Below are positions 4,216 through 6,276 of a DNA stretch of 6,276 bases, piece after piece (positions within the stretch are counted from its first letter, which is position 1; each line of letters begins with the position of its first letter). The translations under genes and the position numbers were made by a program. The notes beneath the pieces were generated by a model. The model was given only the letters and a program-made list of their open reading frames with translations, was not told where the DNA came from and ran no database searches. This stretch comes from Deltaproteobacteria bacterium (GTDB lineage: Bacteria; Desulfobacterota; Desulfarculia; Adiutricales; Adiutricaceae). The DNA is taken from positions 1 through 6,276 of the forward strand of contig JAIRNQ010000035.1 of the NCBI GenBank assembly GCA_031257955.1. Direction: 5' to 3'.

Positions 4216-4800
4216 TCAGCTGGTTTTGTCGGCCTGGATGAAGTCCAGCTCGACCGGGGTGGGCCGGCCAAAGATGCTGATGAGGACCCTAAGCTTGCCC
4301 TTGTCTTCGTTGACTTCCTCGACCACGCCGGTGAAGTTGGTAAACGGGCCCTCGACAACCTTAATCTCGTCGCCTTCCTCAAAGTGGAACTTATGCTTGG
4401 GTTTTTTGGTCCCTTCCTCCATCTGGGTAAGGACGTTAAGGGCCTCGTCGTCGCTAATCGGCATGGGTATGTTTTTGTCGCCCAAAAATCCGGTCACCTT
4501 CGGGGTTTCCTTAATGGTGTGCCAAGTAAGATCGGTCAGCTCCATGCGCACGAATATATAGCCCGGGAAAAGCTTTCTGGTGGAAGTTCGCCGACCGCCC
4601 GCCTTGGACATCTCCATGACGTTTTCCATCGGCAGAACCACGTCGGTTATCAGCTCTTCCAGTTTCAGTTTTTTCACGCTCTCTTCCAGGGCCTGCTTGA
4701 CCCGGTTCTCGTAACCCGAGAACGTGTGCACTACATACCATTTATGGGCCACTTTTTTTCTCGCTAATCCATTGCCCACCCAAGCCAGCGCTTGGGCCAT
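4216..4800 (-). CDS. nusG: Transcription termination/antitermination factor NusG
   Basis: NusG binds the RNA polymerase clamp to promote processivity and links it to Rho or to ribosomal S10. The N-terminal NGN domain begins at KWYVVHTFSGYENRVKQAL and includes KLFPGYIFVRM and WHTIKETPKVTGFLG; the C-terminal KOW domain has FEEGDEIKVVEGPFTNFTGV and ends VELDFIQADKTS. I give ATG 4800 (194 residues). Alternatives are TTG 4812 (198) and GTG 4752 (178); the last gives MAHKWYVVHT, nearest the usual NusG N-terminus, but its ribosome binding site is poor, whereas ATG 4800 has GGGG close by. The first 16 residues from ATG 4800 (MAQALAWVGNGLARKK) are not family-conserved. It follows secE by 83 nt and precedes a terminator. 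Confidence 0.95.
   Translation of the reverse strand: MAQALAWVGNGLARKKVAHKWYVVHTFSGYENRVKQALEESVKKLKLEELITDVVLPMENVMEMSKAGGRRTSTRKLFPGYIFVRMELTDLTWHTIKETPKVTGFLGDKNIPMPISDDEALNVLTQMEEGTKKPKHKFHFEEGDEIKVVEGPFTNFTGVVEEVNEDKGKLRVLISIFGRPTPVELDFIQADKTS
4741..4755. repeat. 15-bp repeat, copy at nusG 5' coding end
   Basis: Identical to 4088-4102. In nusG it encodes KVAHK just before the conserved WYVVHT, so this copy is presumably the original. Confidence 0.45.
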
Positions 4801-4826
4801 GTCCCCGCCCAAGTCTCAGCTTGGGC
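4779..4826 (-). promoter_or_regulatory. Duplicated CCCAAG-N6-CTTGGG dyad around nusG start
   Basis: Two 18-nt dyads: CCCAAG (4779-4784) with CTTGGG (4791-4796), and CCCAAG (4808-4813) with CTTGGG (4820-4825), centres 29 bp apart. GGGGACATG, carrying the candidate ribosome binding site and ATG 4800, lies between them. The inner arms can also pair with each other (CTTGGGC 4791-4797 with GCCCAAG 4807-4813), trapping the start in a 9-nt loop. The segment could therefore be a two-state RNA switch or a tandem protein-binding site. Confidence 0.6.
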
Positions 4827-4883
4827 CTGTTTTCCGTTTTCCCGTAAACCATACGGATAATTACGGGGCCAGAACAATAACGC

Positions 4884-5447
4884 CTATAATTTTAGCTTTA
4901 AAACGATCGTCAGCAAAAGCTCCCTTAGACCGTCCACCACGGCCAAGTTGATTAAGCTGTCAACCACGAACAGGTACAGGGCCGACACTACCACGAAAAC
5001 CAGAAGGCCACCGGTCGAGTGAATGGTTTCCTTGCGGGTGGGCCAGTTGACCCGGGTCAGCTCGCGTTTGGCTTCCTTAAAAAAGTTTATGGAGCGCTGG
5101 AATTTGTTGGGCGGCTTAACCTCTTCCTGCTCCTTCTTGGGCTTGAACCTGGGGGGGGCCGGCGCTTTTTTGGGCTGGGCCTTGACGGTGGCCGGCGCGG
5201 CTTTGGACTGGGCCTTGGCGGAGGCCGACGCGGCTTTGGGCGACTCCTTTACCAGTTCCAACGAAGGGGCCGGCGCTTTTCCCAGCTCGACCGCTCCGGT
5301 GGCCGTAGCCGTATCCGGGTTTTCCTGGCCGACGGCCAAATCGACCGCGGAATCGGGGTTTTTGTTCTGTGCCTTGCCCGGCCGCTGAACCGGTTGACCC
5401 TGAGCCGCTTGCTCGCGGGAGGCCTTGTTTTTGCGATGCTTGGTCAT
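4884..5447 (-). CDS. secE: Preprotein translocase subunit SecE with long N-terminal extension
   Basis: SecE clamps SecY in the inner-membrane translocon. The conserved core is residues about 116-187: an amphipathic helix FQRSINFFKEAKRELTRVNWPTRKET, then one membrane span (GGLLVFVVVSALYLFVVDSL), ending LLTIVLKLKL. This is the single-span form. The first ~115 residues are a low-complexity basic Ala/Pro/Lys/Gln-rich region with repeats such as KAQSKAAPATVKAQPKKAPAP, about twofold longer than a typical short SecE; it is probably disordered and cytoplasmic. The start ATG 5447 opens MTKHRKNKAS; its Shine-Dalgarno is weak. It sits between trnW and nusG, its usual neighbours. Confidence 0.93.
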   Translation of the reverse strand: MTKHRKNKASREQAAQGQPVQRPGKAQNKNPDSAVDLAVGQENPDTATATGAVELGKAPAPSLELVKESPKAASASAKAQSKAAPATVKAQPKKAPAPPRFKPKKEQEEVKPPNKFQRSINFFKEAKRELTRVNWPTRKETIHSTGGLLVFVVVSALYLFVVDSLINLAVVDGLRELLLTIVLKLKL

Positions 5448-5521
5448 TGGGGTTTCAATCCGGTGGTGGGGTCCACGGAACGGGTCCGAGGTTTGGGAGC
5501 CGGTTGGCCCACCGTTTTCCC

Positions 5522-5570
5522 GGGCCGGCCAAGCCGGCCCAAAGGGCGCGAAAAGCCCCAGGCCGGGGCT
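5522..5570 (-). repeat. Two GC stem-loops between trnW and secE
   Basis: GGGCCGGC (5522-5529) pairs perfectly with GCCGGCCC (5533-5540) over a 3-nt loop. AGCCCC (5554-5559) pairs with GGGGCT (5565-5570) over 5 nt and is followed in the transcript by UUUU (with one U shared), a weak terminator or attenuator shape. Either may separate tRNA processing from secE expression. Confidence 0.45.
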
Positions 5571-5581
5571 AATCCACGATT

Positions 5582-5587
5582 ATTATA
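5582..5587 (-). promoter_or_regulatory. Possible -10 box for secE-nusG
   Basis: A perfect TATAAT on the minus strand, 40 nt after the tRNA 3' end and 135 nt before secE. No good -35 lies 16-18 bp upstream (best ACCTTC), so this is only a tentative promoter. Confidence 0.3.
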
Positions 5588-5627
5588 ACGCGTGACCGAA
5601 ATCCGAAGGTTTCTATGGCCGAAACGT

Positions 5628-5703
5628 TGGCAGGCCAGGAGGGACTCGAACCCCCAGCCCCCGGTTTTGGAGACCGGTGCTCTACCAATTGAGCTACTGG
5701 CCT
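5628..5703 (-). tRNA. trnW: tRNA-Trp (anticodon CCA)
   Basis: 76 nt including an encoded 3' CCA. The acceptor arm AGGCCAG pairs with CTGGCCT, the discriminator is G (as expected for bacterial tRNA-Trp), the D-arm reads TAGCTCAATTGGTAGAGCA, the anticodon stem is CCGGT/ACCGG with loop CTCCAAA (anticodon at 5668-5670), and the T-loop is GGTTCGAGTCC. It lies 26 nt after rpmG, the standard position in the tuf-secE intergenic region, and is probably processed from the tuf-rpmG transcript. Confidence 0.97.
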
Positions 5704-5729
5704 ACGTCAGAGCCAAACCCCCGGAGCGC

Positions 5730-5882
5730 CTACTTGACCTCGCGATGAACGGTGTGGCGGCGATCGAAGGGGCAGTATTTCTTGATTTCCAAGCGGCCCG
5801 GCGTGCGCCTTTTATTTTTGGTGGTGGAATAGTTTTTGTTTTTGCACTCGGTGCACTGCAGTTGGATGATGTCCCTAGGCAT
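5730..5882 (-). CDS. rpmG: 50S ribosomal protein L33
   Basis: A small 50S protein near the E site, 50 residues, of normal length. My translation reads MPRDIIQLQCTECKNKNYST, then TKNKRRTPGRLEIKKYCPFD, then RRHTVHREVK. The first zinc-type pair CTEC is present (C10, C13). The second, usually CxxC before the RKHT segment, reads CPFD, so its fourth ligand is Asp instead of Cys. The start ATG 5882 has an excellent GGGGGAGG six nt upstream. It is encoded between tuf and trnW. Confidence 0.95.
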   Translation of the reverse strand: MPRDIIQLQCTECKNKNYSTTKNKRRTPGRLEIKKYCPFDRRHTVHREVK

Positions 5883-5973
5883 GTTTGCCTCCCCCGCCGT
5901 TTATCGTCGCCCGGCTATAAGGGACGGGCCCTTGTGGCCGGCGGTATTTCAGTTGCGTCGTTAAGCGACCGTT

Positions 5974-6007
5974 CTTTGGGCCAACCGATATAATCGGTCG
6001 GCCAAAG
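5974..6007 (-). repeat. Long imperfect hairpin between tuf and rpmG
   Basis: In the transcript CUUUGGCCGACCGAU pairs with AUCGGUUGGCCCAAAG: 15 pairs including one G-U wobble, one bulged C and a 3-nt loop. On the other strand the wobble becomes an A-C mismatch, so the fold favours the tuf-rpmG RNA. No U-run follows, so processing, stability control or partial transcription attenuation is more likely than termination. A TATAAT on the plus strand lies within it but has no useful partner. Confidence 0.6.
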
Positions 6008-6054
6008 GTTATCGATCTATCATTTGTCGCCCAAGGGTCACTCGCCCAGTGGCG

Positions 6055-6276
6055 TCACTCTATGATCTCGGAGATGACCCCGGCGCCCACGGTCCGGCCG
6101 CCCTCGCGGATGGCGAAGCGCAGTTCCTTTTCCATGGCTATGGGCATGATCAAGTTAATGGTGAAGGTGACGTTGTCCCCGGGCATGACCATCTCCACGC
6201 CCTCCGGGAGGCTCACCACCCCGGTCACGTCCGTGGTCCTAAAATAGAACTGCGGACGGTAGCCGTTGAAGAACGG
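6055..6276 (-). CDS. tuf: Elongation factor Tu, C-terminal end
   Basis: EF-Tu delivers aminoacyl-tRNA to the ribosome as a GTP complex. Only the last 73 codons are present, all in domain 3: FNGYRPQFYFRTTDVTGVV, then LPEGVEMVMPGDNVTFTI, then IAMEKELRFAIREGGRTVGA and the terminal GVISEIIE before TGA at 6057-6055. These are near-invariant in bacterial EF-Tu, which ends at this point. The start and G-domain lie outside the window. Placed upstream of rpmG-trnW-secE-nusG it is the copy usually called tufB or tuf2. Confidence 0.97.
   Translation of the reverse strand, partial: PFFNGYRPQFYFRTTDVTGVVSLPEGVEMVMPGDNVTFTINLIMPIAMEKELRFAIREGGRTVGAGVISEIIE

Noticed and set aside
4018..4767. Plus-strand frame of 249 codons
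   Set aside because: Antisense to nusG and its terminator, crosses the insert boundary, and has no recognisable protein features; a shadow of GC-rich coding DNA.
5019..5588. Plus-strand Gly/Leu-rich frame of 189 codons
   Set aside because: Antisense to the repetitive secE extension; its composition simply mirrors the Ala/Pro/Lys repeats.
5592..5993. Plus-strand frame of 133 codons containing ARRDSNPQPPVLETGALPIELL
   Set aside because: This is the well-known spurious translation of the antisense strand of a tRNA gene; it crosses trnW and is antisense to rpmG.
1..6276. CRISPR array
   Set aside because: No regularly spaced repeats of suitable length occur anywhere in the window.

Overview
The window is the minus-strand copy of the conserved bacterial tuf - rpmG - trnW(CCA) - secE - nusG - rplK - rplA - rplJ cluster, cut at both ends: EF-Tu enters at the right edge and L10 leaves at the left edge. 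All recognised genes lie on the minus strand. The host DNA is GC-rich. rplJ and rpmG have strong purine-rich ribosome binding sites, SecE is the single-membrane-span type, and the encoded trinucleotide CCA ends the tRNA. I suspect a Gram-negative lineage of the Deltaproteobacteria/Desulfobacterota type, but sequence reading alone cannot settle this and confidence is low.

Layout from right to left, in the direction of transcription: tuf 3' end (6055-6276); an intergenic region with a long imperfect hairpin; rpmG (5730-5882); tRNA-Trp (5628-5703); a spacer with two GC hairpins and a TATAAT box; secE with a long Ala/Pro/Lys-rich N-terminal extension (4884-5447); nusG (4216-4800), whose start codon sits between two copies of a CCCAAG-N6-CTTGGG dyad; a hairpin-dense GC-rich tail and an intrinsic terminator (4055-4086); an AT-rich insert (about 2335-4054); two candidate promoters for rplK; rplK (1682-2107); rplA (801-1511); an L10-leader-like RNA region (492-800); and rplJ (1-491, GTG start).

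The exceptional part is the insert. It separates nusG from rplK without damaging either unit: it begins at the nusG terminator and ends just before the rplK promoter. It has an 11-bp direct repeat (AAAAAAATTCC) at both composition boundaries. It holds a two-gene minus-strand operon: a 170-residue protein with a nucleotidyltransferase-like GS...DxD motif (resembling the DUF6932 family), then a 317-residue protein with a helical N-terminus, a conserved-looking central segment and a beta-rich C-terminus, which I cannot name. A good promoter (TTGAAA, 18 bp, TATACT) overlaps two perfect palindromes only a few bases before the first start codon, so the pair looks self-contained and tightly controlled. 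It is a plausible accessory (toxin-antitoxin or defence-like) module in a housekeeping locus, but that function is inference only.

The host genes serve translation and its coupling to transcription and secretion: EF-Tu, L33, tRNA-Trp, the SecE translocon subunit, the NusG elongation factor, and L11, L1 and L10 of the 50S ribosome. RNA structure is unusually dense in the untranslated regions, consistent with autogenous r-protein control.
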